Of a stretch of 64,000 bases of DNA, positions 17,118-25,392 are shown piece by piece; position 1 is the stretch's first letter; each line of letters starts with the position of its first letter. The stretch is from Polyangiaceae bacterium (GTDB lineage: Bacteria > Myxococcota_A > Polyangia > Polyangiales > Polyangiaceae), in NCBI GenBank assembly GCA_020846005.1, contig JADLEQ010000059.1:21121-85120 (forward strand). The letters are read 5' to 3'. The translations under genes were made by a program, and so were the position numbers. The notes beneath the pieces are model-generated. The model worked only from the letters and a program-made list of their open reading frames with translations. It was not told the DNA's origin and did no database searches.

Positions 17118-18617
17118 TCAGCCGGACGTGCCGGCCTGCTCCGCCCCCGCAGGCGGCCGATCCGTCGAGGCGGGGAGCACGACTGTGAAGCACGTCCGCC
17201 CCGGCCTCGAGCTCGCGCCGACGCTCCCGCCGTGCTCGCTGACGATGCGGTGGACGAGCGCGAGCCCGAGCCCGGTGCCAGCGGGCTTGGTGGTGTAGAA
17301 GGCGTCGAACACGGGCGCGTCCTCCGCGAAGCCGACGCCCGTGTCCTCGACCTCCAGGTGGACGTTGCCGTCCGCGTCCGGGCCGGCAGACCGCAGCGTC
17401 AGGATGCCGCCCTCCGGCATCGCCTCGATCCCGTTGTGCGCGAGCGCGACCAGCACCTGGACCAGGCGCCCCGGCTCGGCGTCCACCGTCCCCGCGTCGC
17501 CGAGCCGCTCCACGCGCACCTCGACGCCGGCCGCCGCCGCCGCCGGGCGGATCGCCTGGACGGCAAGATCGAGCGCCTCGCCGACGGCGACCCGAGCGAG
17601 CGCCAGCGGGCGCGGCTGCGCGAACGCGAGGAAGTCCCTGACGAGGGCGTCGATGCGCTCGAGCTCCGCGGCCACGCGGTCGACCGTCGGCAGCAGCGCC
17701 GCAGGCTCGGGGTCGCCCCGGTTCAACTTGCGGCGCAGCACCTGGAGCTGGAGCGACGCGGAGTTCAGCGGGTTCCGCACCTCGTGCGCGAGGCCGGCCG
17801 CGAGCGTCCCGACCGCGGCGAGCCGCTCCGCGCGAGAGCTCCTGCGCTGCAGCGCCTTCTCCTCCGTGACATCGACCCCGATCGCGTACGTGACCCCATC
17901 GGGACCGGGCGGGCCGCACTCCCAGCGGACGATCCGGTGCCCGCCCCCGGCGACCGGGAGCGCGCGATCCCCCTGGCAGCGGATCAGATCACGGCCCGGC
18001 TGGCCCACCATCTCCTCCCGCGAGCGGCCCGTGACGCGCTCGAGCAGGCCGTTCCACAGGGTGATGTGGCCGCCCGCGTCGAGCGCCAGCACGAACGCGG
18101 GGACGAACTCTGCGACCTCGCGCCGCTCGGAGTCGCGGATGCGGGCGAGCAGGTGCTCGCGGTAGCTATCCATCAACACGGCGAGCGACGCGTCCAGGAT
18201 CTGGTGCACGGCGGCGAGCGTCGCGGCCCGACGCTCGGGGGCGACCCGGGCGTCGACCAGCGACACCAGGCCCGCGCGCAGGCGGCTCACCGCGGCGGGG
18301 AGAAGCTCCTGGGGGAGCCCCACGCGCACGTGCGTGTCGCCGGTGCGCGCGTAGGACCGCGCCCACGCGGAGTCTTGCGGCCCGAGGAGCAGGGAGTCGA
18401 GCCAGCGCGCGAGCGCCCCGTGCATCCGCGTGAGCTGCGCTTCCCCGCCCGTCACGACCGCGCGCGCCGGATCGTGCGCGAGGACGGTCGCCTGGAAGTC
18501 GTCCACGAGCTCGCCGAGCGCGTCGCCCGCGACGGCGTGCAGCTCGCGCAGGCGCTCGGACGCGCTCGCATCGAACCCGACGTACGCGAGCAGGGCCGCG
18601 AAGCGCCGGTCGTCCAT
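17118..18617 (-). CDS. Protoglobin-coupled PAS histidine kinase
   Basis: A 499-residue sensor kinase. Residues 1-155 look like a protoglobin/globin-coupled sensor domain (LLAYVGFDASASERLRELH, TGGEAQLTRMHGALARWL), with the predicted haem-proximal His96 in GDTHVRVGLP. A PAS-like domain (170-255) contains FVLALDAGGHITLWNG. HisKA has phospho-acceptor His278 (AAGLAHEVRNPLN), and HATPase has NGIEA, DTGVGF and GTGLGLAL. No membrane segment is seen, so it is a cytosolic O2/NO/CO-type sensor by family knowledge. It is the third gene of an operon with a CBS protein and a UspA (gaps of 31 and 4 bases). No response regulator is in the operon. Confidence 0.85.
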   Translation of the reverse strand: MDDRRFAALLAYVGFDASASERLRELHAVAGDALGELVDDFQATVLAHDPARAVVTGGEAQLTRMHGALARWLDSLLLGPQDSAWARSYARTGDTHVRVGLPQELLPAAVSRLRAGLVSLVDARVAPERRAATLAAVHQILDASLAVLMDSYREHLLARIRDSERREVAEFVPAFVLALDAGGHITLWNGLLERVTGRSREEMVGQPGRDLIRCQGDRALPVAGGGHRIVRWECGPPGPDGVTYAIGVDVTEEKALQRRSSRAERLAAVGTLAAGLAHEVRNPLNSASLQLQVLRRKLNRGDPEPAALLPTVDRVAAELERIDALVRDFLAFAQPRPLALARVAVGEALDLAVQAIRPAAAAAGVEVRVERLGDAGTVDAEPGRLVQVLVALAHNGIEAMPEGGILTLRSAGPDADGNVHLEVEDTGVGFAEDAPVFDAFYTTKPAGTGLGLALVHRIVSEHGGSVGASSRPGRTCFTVVLPASTDRPPAGAEQAGTSG

Positions 18618-18621
18618 CGGC

Positions 18622-19086
18622 TCAGCCGCCGCCCTCGGCCCGGATGATGAGGACCGGCGTGCGGCTGGCGCGCACGATCTTCTCCGCGACGCTGCCCAGG
18701 AACAGCCGCGCGAGGCCGGTGCGACCGTGCGTCCCGACGACGACGAGTCCATATCCCCCTTCCTCCGCGAGTCGGACCACCGTCTCGGACGGGTCGCCCT
18801 GCTCGGCCCGCCCGTGGTGGAGCTTCAGGCCGGCGCCCTCCGCCTCCTTCAGCAGGTTGCCGATCGCGAGGTCGGCGCGCGCGCGTGTGTGTGCCAGCAG
18901 CGTCTCCGTGTCCGTCCCGGCAGACGCCACGACGAGATCCGGCGCGACGAACGCCGGCATCTCCCACACGTGCACGACGTCGACCGTCGCGCCGAGCTTG
19001 CTGCCGAGCTCACACGCGGCGCGGAGCGCGAGCTGCGAACACTCCGAGAAGTCGGTCGCGACGAGGATGGATTCAATCTGCTTCAT
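18622..19086 (-). CDS. Universal stress protein UspA family
   Basis: A 154-residue single-domain Usp. It begins ILVATDFSECSQLAL and has the ATP-binding G-x2-G-x9-G-S motif in GTHGRTGLARLFLGS, so it belongs to the nucleotide-binding class. It lies between the CBS gene and the protoglobin kinase in one operon, and a paralogue is encoded divergently at 19.8 kb. Usp proteins of this type respond to starvation, hypoxia or energy stress (family knowledge). Confidence 0.93.
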   Translation of the reverse strand: MKQIESILVATDFSECSQLALRAACELGSKLGATVDVVHVWEMPAFVAPDLVVASAGTDTETLLAHTRARADLAIGNLLKEAEGAGLKLHHGRAEQGDPSETVVRLAEEGGYGLVVVGTHGRTGLARLFLGSVAEKIVRASRTPVLIIRAEGGG

Positions 19087-19117
19087 CTGGTGGCTCCTGG
19101 TCCGGGGGGAGGTGCGC

Positions 19118-19540
19118 TCACGCGGCCGGGGCGCCCTCGCGGGCGGGGGCGAGAGCATCGGCGAGAGCGGCGAGCGCGTCCACCGTCGTGAACACGCCGA
19201 CCACGCGCGCGCCCTGCGCGACGATGGCCGAGCCGAGCTTCCGATCGCGCATGGTCGCGATCACCACGCCGAGCGGCACGTCGGGCGCGACGACGTACGG
19301 ATCCGGCGTCATCGCGTCGTCCACCGTGACGCGCCGCTTGTCGACGCCCGGCAGCGTCTCGACGAGCGCCAGATCCCGCTCCGTGAGCACCCCGACGAGG
19401 CGACCCCCGTGCAGCACCGGCAGGTGCCGGATCCCGTAGAGGCGCATCATCTCGTGGGCCACGGTGAGCGGCTGCTCGGTGCCGATCGAGTGGGGCGACT
19501 CCGACATGTAGGCGGAGATGGTGGTTTGGGCGGACAGCAT
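19118..19540 (-). CDS. Two-CBS-domain protein
   Basis: A 140-residue protein made of a tandem CBS (Bateman) pair. CBS1 contains GIRHLPVLHGGRLVGVLTER and CBS2 contains MRDRKLGSAIVAQG with VVGVFTTVDAL. Free-standing CBS pairs bind adenine nucleotides and act as energy-state sensors. It is the first gene of the CBS-Usp-kinase operon. ATG 19540 has a GAGG-type ribosome-binding site. Homologous arrangements of CBS and Usp genes occur in hypoxia regulons such as mycobacterial DosR (comparison, not proof of common control). Confidence 0.88.
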   Translation of the reverse strand: MLSAQTTISAYMSESPHSIGTEQPLTVAHEMMRLYGIRHLPVLHGGRLVGVLTERDLALVETLPGVDKRRVTVDDAMTPDPYVVAPDVPLGVVIATMRDRKLGSAIVAQGARVVGVFTTVDALAALADALAPAREGAPAA

Positions 19541-19551
19541 GCCCACCCTCA

Positions 19552-19567
19552 CGCAAGGGACGTACCA
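19552..19567 (-). promoter_or_regulatory. Candidate sigma-54 (-24/-12) element upstream of the CBS-Usp-kinase operon
   Basis: Read on the minus strand the sequence is TGGTAC-N5-TTGCG, with the invariant GG and GC dinucleotides of a -24/-12 promoter. The -12 GC lies about 13 bases upstream of ATG 19540, so a transcript would be almost leaderless. A chance match cannot be excluded. Confidence 0.35.
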
Positions 19568-19761
19568 GGTCGACACGGCGCGCGCTCCGCCGCCGAGCGG
19601 GCCCGAACGCGCAGAATCCGCGCTCGACCTGGGTCGGCCGCGCACCGCGGGCGGGGACCCGAGCGCGCCTCGGCGCGGCCCGGGGCGCGCGCCCGTGGCC
19701 CCGCGCCCGTGCGACGGACGCCCGCCTCGAAGTCGTGGCGATCCGTTCACACGGCCGCCGC

Positions 19762-19777
19762 TGGCACGGGTCTTGGA
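19762..19777 (+). promoter_or_regulatory. Candidate -24/-12-like element upstream of the second UspA gene
   Basis: TGGCAC-N5-TTGGA matches the -24 consensus fully but has GG instead of the invariant GC at -12. It sits 12 bases before ATG 19789, the same geometry as the divergent element. Weak on its own. Confidence 0.25.
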
Positions 19778-19788
19778 TGAGGGGCGGC

Positions 19789-20280
19789 ATGTCGCTCTTC
19801 CAACGCATCCTCGTGCCCGTGGCGTTCGACGCGAGCACGCCGGCGGCGATCGAGCTGGCGTGTCGCCTCGCGACCGAGCTCGGCGCCACCGTAGACCTCC
19901 TGCACGTGATCGACGTCCCCGAGAGCGCTCGCGCCGACCTCGAGAGCTGGGCCGCGGTGACCGCGTCGCGGGCGTACGCGAGCGACTATCGCGGTGAGGT
20001 CGAGGCCCGCTTGCGGCGTCTCGCCGACGATCTCGCGCCGCGGCTGCCGCGCCCCGCCGCCACGCACGTGCTGGTCGGGGACCCGGCGGCCACCATCGTC
20101 CACCACGCCCGCGAGCGTCGGCACGACCTCGTGGTGATGGGGGCGCACGGCCGCACGGGCGTGGCGCGCGTCTTCCTCGGCAGCGTGGCCGAGCGGGTGA
20201 CCCGCCGCGCGCCCTGCGCCGTGCTCACCGTGCGCGGGGCGGGCGCCGAGGCGGACGCCGGCAGCGAGGCCGCGGCGTGA
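19789..20280 (+). CDS. Universal stress protein UspA family
   Basis: A 163-residue Usp with ILVPVAFDASTPAAIEL at the start and the ATP-binding motif GAHGRTGVARVFLGS near the C-terminus. ATG 19789 (MSLFQR) follows a GAGGGG ribosome-binding site; earlier in-frame Met codons give a non-conserved leader. It overlaps the next gene by 4 bases (GTGA) and starts the plus-strand half of the divergent stress island. Confidence 0.92.
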   Translation: MSLFQRILVPVAFDASTPAAIELACRLATELGATVDLLHVIDVPESARADLESWAAVTASRAYASDYRGEVEARLRRLADDLAPRLPRPAATHVLVGDPAATIVHHARERRHDLVVMGAHGRTGVARVFLGSVAERVTRRAPCAVLTVRGAGAEADAGSEAAA

Positions 20281-20741
20281 TCACGCTGGCAGCGCCCGAG
20301 GCTGCCGAGCGGCTCCTCCGCGCGCAGCTCGTCGGGCGGATCGGCTGCCACGTGCTCGGCAGGACTCACGTCGCGCTGGTCCCGTACCTGTACGAGCAGG
20401 GCGCGATCCTCCTCTGCGTCGAGCCGGGGCTCGAGCTCCGCATGATGCGACTGAACCCTTCGGTGTGTTTCGAGGTCGACGACACCGACACGCTCCCGTG
20501 GGCGAGCCTCGCCGTGAGCGCGGAGTTCCGCGAGCTCGCCGGCGCGGAGGCCGAGGACGCCCGCGCCCGCCTCTTCGCGGAGCTCGGCCGGAGGGTCGAG
20601 GAGCGCCACGGCGCCGACTCCGCGCGCGACCACGCGCCGCGCTGGGCGAGGGGGGTCGTCGCCCGGCTCGAGATCGTGCAACGTAGGGGGTCGAGCGTCC
20701 GGCCGGCGGGCGCTCCAGCCCGCCACGCGAGCGCCGCATGA
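20277..20741 (+). CDS. Pyridoxamine 5'-phosphate oxidase-like flavin-binding protein
   Basis: A 154-residue split-barrel protein of the PNPOx-like (Pyridox_ox_2) family. It shows the typical LVGRIGCHVLGRTHVALVPY opening, LELRMMRLNPSVCFEVD and a WASLAVSAEFREL segment. Members bind FMN or a related cofactor and are common in stress regulons; few have known substrates. Starts at GTG 20277, coupled to the Usp gene. No residue pattern here distinguishes FMN from F420. Confidence 0.82.
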   Translation: MITLAAPEAAERLLRAQLVGRIGCHVLGRTHVALVPYLYEQGAILLCVEPGLELRMMRLNPSVCFEVDDTDTLPWASLAVSAEFRELAGAEAEDARARLFAELGRRVEERHGADSARDHAPRWARGVVARLEIVQRRGSSVRPAGAPARHASAA

Positions 20742-20773
20742 TGCCCGCCGCGCGGCCTCCCGAGGAGCGAGAG

Positions 20774-21385
20774 ATGAGCCCACCGACCAGCGCCATGCCT
20801 GTCCAGAAGCGATGCCGTATCGTGGTGACTGGGGGGCCCGGCGGCGGCAAGACCACTGCCGCCGATCTCTTCCGCCGGGAGCTCGGCGAGCGGATCGTCG
20901 TCGTGCCGGAGGCAGCGACCCTGCTCTTCGCCGGCGGCTTCCCCCGCTGCAAGGAGGCGGACGCGGAGCGGTTCGCGCAGGCCGCGATCCACCACGTACA
21001 GAAGAACCTGGAGGACGTGCAGTCTGCGCGGTACCCGGGCCGCGTGCTGCTGTGCGACCGCGGCACGCTGGACGGCGCCGCCTACTGGCCCGGCGCGCCC
21101 GACGACTACTTTCGCCACATGGGCACGACCTTCGATGCGGAGCTCGCGCGGTACGACGCGGTGGTGTTCTTCGAGACGGCCGCCGCGGGGGACATCTCGA
21201 TCGAGGGCGGCAACCCCGTGCGGAACGAGTCGCAGGAGGAGGCCCGCGCGCTCGACCGTACGCTGCGGGAGCTCTGGTCGAGGCACCCGCGGTTCACGCT
21301 GGTGCCGCACTCCGCGTCGTTCCTCGCCAAGCTGACGTTCGGCCTGGCCGCCATCCGCGCGGTCGTCGACGGCCACTTCCGATGA
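20774..21385 (+). CDS. P-loop NTPase (AAA_28-like)
   Basis: A 203-residue protein with Walker A GGPGGGKTT, a probable Walker B at VLLCDRGTLDGA, and DAVVFFETAA downstream. It resembles the AAA_28 family of small ATP/GTP-binding proteins related to nucleoside or NadR-type kinases; the substrate is unknown. ATG 20774 is chosen because it follows GAGGAG by seven bases; the alternative ATG at 20738 overlaps the PNPOx gene. Its stop overlaps the phosphofructokinase start (ATGA). Confidence 0.75.
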   Translation: MSPPTSAMPVQKRCRIVVTGGPGGGKTTAADLFRRELGERIVVVPEAATLLFAGGFPRCKEADAERFAQAAIHHVQKNLEDVQSARYPGRVLLCDRGTLDGAAYWPGAPDDYFRHMGTTFDAELARYDAVVFFETAAAGDISIEGGNPVRNESQEEARALDRTLRELWSRHPRFTLVPHSASFLAKLTFGLAAIRAVVDGHFR

Positions 21386-22476
21386 GCCGCGGTCGCGTCG
21401 CGGTCTCGACCGGGGGCGGCGACGCGCCCGGGCTCAACGCCGCCCTCCGCGCGGTCACCGTCGCCGCCGTCCGTCGCGGCTGGGAGGTGATCGGGATCCG
21501 GCGCGGGTACGCGGGGCTGCTCGAGCCAGGGGACGCCGGACTCCTCCCGCTCGACCGGGAGACGACGCGGGGGATCGCCCACCTCGGTGGCACGATCCTG
21601 GGCACGAACAACCGCGGCGATCCCTTCCGGTGGGCGGTCGAGCGTGACGGAGTCCGCGCCGCGGAGGACGCGAGCGGGCGGCTCGTGTCGCGGTTCCGGG
21701 AGCTCGGGCTGCAGGCGCTGGTGACGCTCGGCGGCGACGGCTCGATGCAGATCGCGGCGCGACTGCTCGAGCGCGGCCTGCCCCGCGCGATCGGGCTGCC
21801 GAAGACGATCGACGGCGATCTCCGCGGGACGGAGCGCACGTTCGGCTTCGACACCGCGGTCGCGACGGCGGTCGACGCGCTCGATCGCCTGCACAGCACC
21901 GCGGAGGCGCACGACCGCGTGATGGTCGTGGAGGTGATGGGCCGGTACGCCGGCTGGATCGCGCTCGCCGCGGGGCTGGCCGGGGGAGCCGACGCGGTGC
22001 TCCTGCCGGAGCGCCCGTTCGAGCTCGAGCGGGTGGCCGCGAAGGTGCGCGAGCGCGAGGCCGCCGGGCGGCGCTTCTCGATCGTCGTCGTCGCCGAGGG
22101 CGCGCGCGAGCGGGAGGGGGCGCTCGCCGTGCGCGCTGGCGCCGACGCGTTCGCCGAGCACCCGCGGCTCGGCGGCATCGGTGAGCGCGTCGCGGCGGGC
22201 CTCGCGGAGCGGACGGCCAAGGAGACGCGTGCGCTCTGCCTGGGTCACCTGTTGCGCGGCGGGAGCCCGGTAGCGAGCGATCGGCTGCTCGCGCTCGAGC
22301 TCGGGGCGGAGGCGGCCCGCGTGCTCGACGAGACGGACTCGAGTGGCGTGGTCGTGGTCCGCGACGGCAGACCGCGCCTGGTCCCGTTCGCGGAGTGCAC
22401 CGGGGGCTTCCGCCCCGTGCCGGAGGACCACCCGTGGATGCTGGCCGCGCGTGGGATGGGGATCAGCCTGGGCTGA
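21382..22476 (+). CDS. pfkA: 6-phosphofructokinase
   Basis: A 364-residue PfkA-family enzyme that phosphorylates fructose 6-phosphate in glycolysis. It has GGGDAPGLNA at the N-terminus, phosphate loop GGDGS, catalytic segment PKTIDGDL (Asp retained; the usual TIDND has Gly for Asn) and EVMGRYAGW. The loop Gly (GGDGS) predicts ATP use, whereas the Lys in PKTID is typical of PPi-dependent or mixed group III enzymes, so the phosphoryl donor is uncertain. It is the last gene of the Usp-PNPOx-NTPase operon, so it is probably a stress-regulated isozyme (inference). Confidence 0.88.
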   Translation: MSRGRVAVSTGGGDAPGLNAALRAVTVAAVRRGWEVIGIRRGYAGLLEPGDAGLLPLDRETTRGIAHLGGTILGTNNRGDPFRWAVERDGVRAAEDASGRLVSRFRELGLQALVTLGGDGSMQIAARLLERGLPRAIGLPKTIDGDLRGTERTFGFDTAVATAVDALDRLHSTAEAHDRVMVVEVMGRYAGWIALAAGLAGGADAVLLPERPFELERVAAKVREREAAGRRFSIVVVAEGAREREGALAVRAGADAFAEHPRLGGIGERVAAGLAERTAKETRALCLGHLLRGGSPVASDRLLALELGAEAARVLDETDSSGVVVVRDGRPRLVPFAECTGGFRPVPEDHPWMLAARGMGISLG

Positions 22477-22576
22477 CGGGAGCATCCAGCCGCCGGGCGT
22501 CGCCCCCGCGCGCGGCGCCTTCCGAGCCCGCGGCGCCCGACCCCCGCCGTGAGCGACGCGACCGCCAAGCGCGCGG

Positions 22577-22813
22577 CTACCTCGCGGGCCGCATGTGGCG
22601 CAGCCGCTCGAGGAGCTCGTCCTTCACCTCCGGGGGTACGGGCTCCGGAGGGAGGGCGCCGACGGCACGCACCGTCGCTCGAAGCTGACTGACGTACGCA
22701 CGGCAGTGCTTGCACATGCCGAGGTGCATCCAGAACTCGATGCGCCGCCACGGGCCCATGCGGCCCTCGGCGTACTCGGTCACGAGCTCAGTCAGCTCCT
22801 GGCACGTCAGCAT
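22577..22813 (-). CDS. Soluble ZAS-type anti-sigma factor
   Basis: A 78-residue protein with the zinc-binding anti-sigma signature H-x3-C-x2-C (MHLGMCKHCRAYV), plus an N-terminal Cys (LTCQEL). It has no membrane helix, so it is a cytosolic zf-HC2 anti-sigma like ChrR/RsrA-type small proteins and could sense redox through its Cys residues (inference). It overlaps the sigma factor gene by 7 bases and surely pairs with it. Confidence 0.85.
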   Translation of the reverse strand: MLTCQELTELVTEYAEGRMGPWRRIEFWMHLGMCKHCRAYVSQLRATVRAVGALPPEPVPPEVKDELLERLRHMRPAR

Positions 22814-23466
22814 GGGCTGCCTCCGGCGGCGAGGTGGGCCTCGAGGGCGGCCCTGAGCCTGGATCGGGCACGGTGCAGCAGCACGCGCTGGTTGGTCTCC
22901 GTGATCTCGAGGATGTTACACACCTCGGCGGAGTCCAGACCCTCGATGTCGCGCAGGGTGAGCACGGTGCGCTGCGCCGGGGCGAGGGACTCCAGCGCCT
23001 CCTCCAGGCAGCGGAGCGCCTCGCGGGTCTGCAGGCGGCGCTCGGGCGTGTCGGCGTCCCAGCGCTCCGGCGGCGCGGCCCAGCCGCCGTCCGGCCGGAA
23101 CCGCGACGGATCCACGGCCGGCGCGTCCGGCTCGGCGGGATCCGCGAACGCCGAGAACGGCACGCTCCGCTGCTCTCGGGCGCCGCGGGTCTTCGCCCGG
23201 TTGGCCAGGATGCGAAAGAGCCACGTCTTGAACGACGAGCGGCCCTCGAAGCTCCCGAGTCCGTCCAGCACCGCCAGCCAGGTCTCCTGCACCACCTCCT
23301 CGGCCACCGCCCGGCTCCGGACGAAGCCCAGGGCGAACCGCAGGAGCGACCCGTGATGCCGGTCGATCACCTGCGCGAAGGCCGCCTCGTCCCGCGCCCG
23401 CAGGCGCCGGAGCAGCTCGGCCTCGGAGCCGTCGGGGCCGGCGGCGGAGGGGGGCGGATCACTCAC
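22807..23466 (-). CDS. ECF-family RNA polymerase sigma factor
   Basis: A 219-residue group-4 sigma factor. Region 2 (AFAQVIDRHHGSLLRFALGF ... AEEVVQETWLAVLDGL) and region 4 (LAPAQRTVLTLRDIEGLDSA ... NQRVLLHRARSRLRA) are joined by an unusually long Pro/Asp-rich linker of about 60 residues. It starts at GTG 23466 and is co-transcribed with its overlapping anti-sigma factor. Its target genes are not visible; autoregulation is usual for such pairs. Confidence 0.92.
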   Translation of the reverse strand: MSDPPPSAAGPDGSEAELLRRLRARDEAAFAQVIDRHHGSLLRFALGFVRSRAVAEEVVQETWLAVLDGLGSFEGRSSFKTWLFRILANRAKTRGAREQRSVPFSAFADPAEPDAPAVDPSRFRPDGGWAAPPERWDADTPERRLQTREALRCLEEALESLAPAQRTVLTLRDIEGLDSAEVCNILEITETNQRVLLHRARSRLRAALEAHLAAGGSPC

Positions 23467-23719
23467 GGCGTGTCGCGGGGGTCGGTCCGGGGCGCGCGGG
23501 CGATCCGCGGCGCGTGGCCGAGCTGGGCAGGTCGCCCCTCGGGCCACCGTGCCGGTGCAGCGCCGCGATATGGCGCGGGTCCCGCCCGCGTCAAGCGACG
23601 GCCTCGGACCCGCCCCGCGTAACGTCTGGGCGGCTCCGCGGACCCACCCGCATGCAAGACCTCTGCGACCACCCCGCGGCGGGCCCCTCGCGCGTCGGGC
23701 GTCTGCTCCGAGGAGCGCG

Positions 23720-24712
23720 GTGACTCCGGCCCGGACGAACCTGCCGGTCGCGCGAGCCGAGTTCTCCGACGCGCTCGCGGCTCATGGCCTCGGGGTGCTC
23801 GCGCGCGAGCGCGTGCGGACGGTGCAGCTCAATGTCGGTAAGCGGTGCAACCTCGCGTGCCTCCACTGTCACGTGGACGCTGGGCCGTCGCGCGTGGAGG
23901 AGCTCGGCGCCGCCACCGCGGAGCGCGTGCTCGAGCTGCTCGCGGCGAGCCCGTCGGCCGACACCCTCGACCTCACCGGTGGCGCTCCGGAGGTCAATCC
24001 CAATTTCCACAGGCTCGTCGAGGGCGCGCGCCGGCTCGGTCGCCGCGTGATCGACCGGTGTAACCTGACCGTGCTGTTCGAGCCGGGGCTCGAGGGGCTG
24101 CCAGCCTTCCTCGCCGCCCACGAGGTGGAGGTCGTCGCCAGCCTCCCCTGCTACGGGCCGGAGAACGTCGAGCGGCAGCGCGGCAAGGGGGCGTTCGGCG
24201 CCAGCGTGCGGGCGCTCCAGCGCCTGAACGACCTCGGCTACGGGCAGACCGGCTCGCCGCTGGTGCTCCGGCTCGTCTACAACCCGCTCGGGTCGTCGCT
24301 CCCGCCGCCCCAGCAGGCGCTCGAGGCCGAATACCGGGCGGAGCTGCGCCGGCGCTACGCGATCGAGTTCACCTCGCTCTCGACGATCACGAACCTGCCC
24401 ATCGGGCGCTTCGCCCACGCGCTCGAGCGTGACGGTACGCTGCCCGCCTACGAGCAGCTCCTGGTGGAGCGGTTCAATCCGCGCACGGTGCCCGCGCTGA
24501 TGTGCCGCTCGATGATCAGCGTCGGCTGGACGGGCGCGCTCCACGACTGCGATTTCCACCAGGTGCTCGAGCTGCCGCTGGCGGAGGGCCCCCGCTCGAT
24601 CTGGGAGCTTCGGAGCTTCGAGGAGCTGGCGCGCACCCCGATCCGCGCGGCGGGGCACTGCTTCGGGTGCACGGCTGGAGCCGGGTCGAGCTGCGGAGGG
24701 GCGCTCACATGA
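23720..24712 (+). CDS. arsS: ArsS-like radical SAM protein (arsenosugar biosynthesis family)
   Basis: A 330-residue radical SAM enzyme. The SAM-binding 4Fe-4S motif is CNLACLHC (CxxxCxxC), followed by DLTGGAPE. The C-terminal CFGCTAGAGSSCGG matches the ArsS family, where related (seleno)proteins carry Cys or Sec; here all positions are Cys. ArsS homologues act after ArsM in making arsenosugars (family knowledge). It starts at GTG 23720, after GAGGAG, and overlaps the downstream TVP38 gene by 4 bases. ArsM is not in the window, so the substrate remains open. Confidence 0.87.
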   Translation: MTPARTNLPVARAEFSDALAAHGLGVLARERVRTVQLNVGKRCNLACLHCHVDAGPSRVEELGAATAERVLELLAASPSADTLDLTGGAPEVNPNFHRLVEGARRLGRRVIDRCNLTVLFEPGLEGLPAFLAAHEVEVVASLPCYGPENVERQRGKGAFGASVRALQRLNDLGYGQTGSPLVLRLVYNPLGSSLPPPQQALEAEYRAELRRRYAIEFTSLSTITNLPIGRFAHALERDGTLPAYEQLLVERFNPRTVPALMCRSMISVGWTGALHDCDFHQVLELPLAEGPRSIWELRSFEELARTPIRAAGHCFGCTAGAGSSCGGALT

Positions 24713-25392
24713 GCCGGGCGCAGCTCGCGCTGCCGGTGGGAGAGTGGGCGCTCGAGCTGGTGCAGTGGGCGCAGGCGGCCGGCGCGGCGGGCATGCTCGG
24801 GTTCGCCGGGGCGTACCTCGCCGCGACGGTGTTCCTTCTGCCGGGCTCCGTCCTCACGCTCGGCGCCGGCTTCGCCTACGGCCCGGCGCTCGGCACGCTC
24901 CTGGTCTCGCCCGTGAGCGTGGCCGGGGCGACGATCGCCTTCCTCATCGCTCGGTCCGCGGCGCGCGCGTGGGTGGCGGCCAGGGTCGCGCGCGACCCGC
25001 GCTTCACCGCGCTGGACGCCGCCCTCGGAGATCGCGGGCTGCAGCTCGTGCTGCTGCTCCGGCTGTCGCCGGCGTTCCCCTTCAACCTGCTGAACTACGC
25101 GCTCGGGCTGACGCGGGTGCGGTTCTGCGACTACGTGGTCGGATCGTGGCTGGGGATGCTGCCCGGCACCGCCCTGTTCGTCTACCTCGGGTCGGTCGCC
25201 ACCAGCGCGAGCGAGCTCATCGCGGGGCGGCGTCCGGCGGCCGGCCCTGCGGAGGAGGCGTTCTACTGGGGGGGCCTCGCCGCGACCGTGCTGGTCACCA
25301 TCCTCATCGGCCGCGCCGCCCGCCGGGAGCTCGAGGCTCGGCTGGCGGCGGCGCGAGCGGGTGAGGCGACCGGTTCGTCGGGGCCGCGGTGA
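24709..25392 (+). CDS. TVP38/TMEM64-family membrane protein
   Basis: A 227-residue VTT/SNARE-associated (DedA-superfamily) membrane protein with about five hydrophobic segments. It shows the conserved reentrant segment LLPGSVLTLGAGFAYGPALG and LLRLSPAFPFNLLNYALGLT. It is in a four-gene coupled operon with ArsS and two glycosyltransferases, each overlapping its neighbour by 4 bases. It may move a lipid, or an arsenic or sugar compound; this is inference. Confidence 0.88.
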   Translation: MSRAQLALPVGEWALELVQWAQAAGAAGMLGFAGAYLAATVFLLPGSVLTLGAGFAYGPALGTLLVSPVSVAGATIAFLIARSAARAWVAARVARDPRFTALDAALGDRGLQLVLLLRLSPAFPFNLLNYALGLTRVRFCDYVVGSWLGMLPGTALFVYLGSVATSASELIAGRRPAAGPAEEAFYWGGLAATVLVTILIGRAARRELEARLAAARAGEATGSSGPR

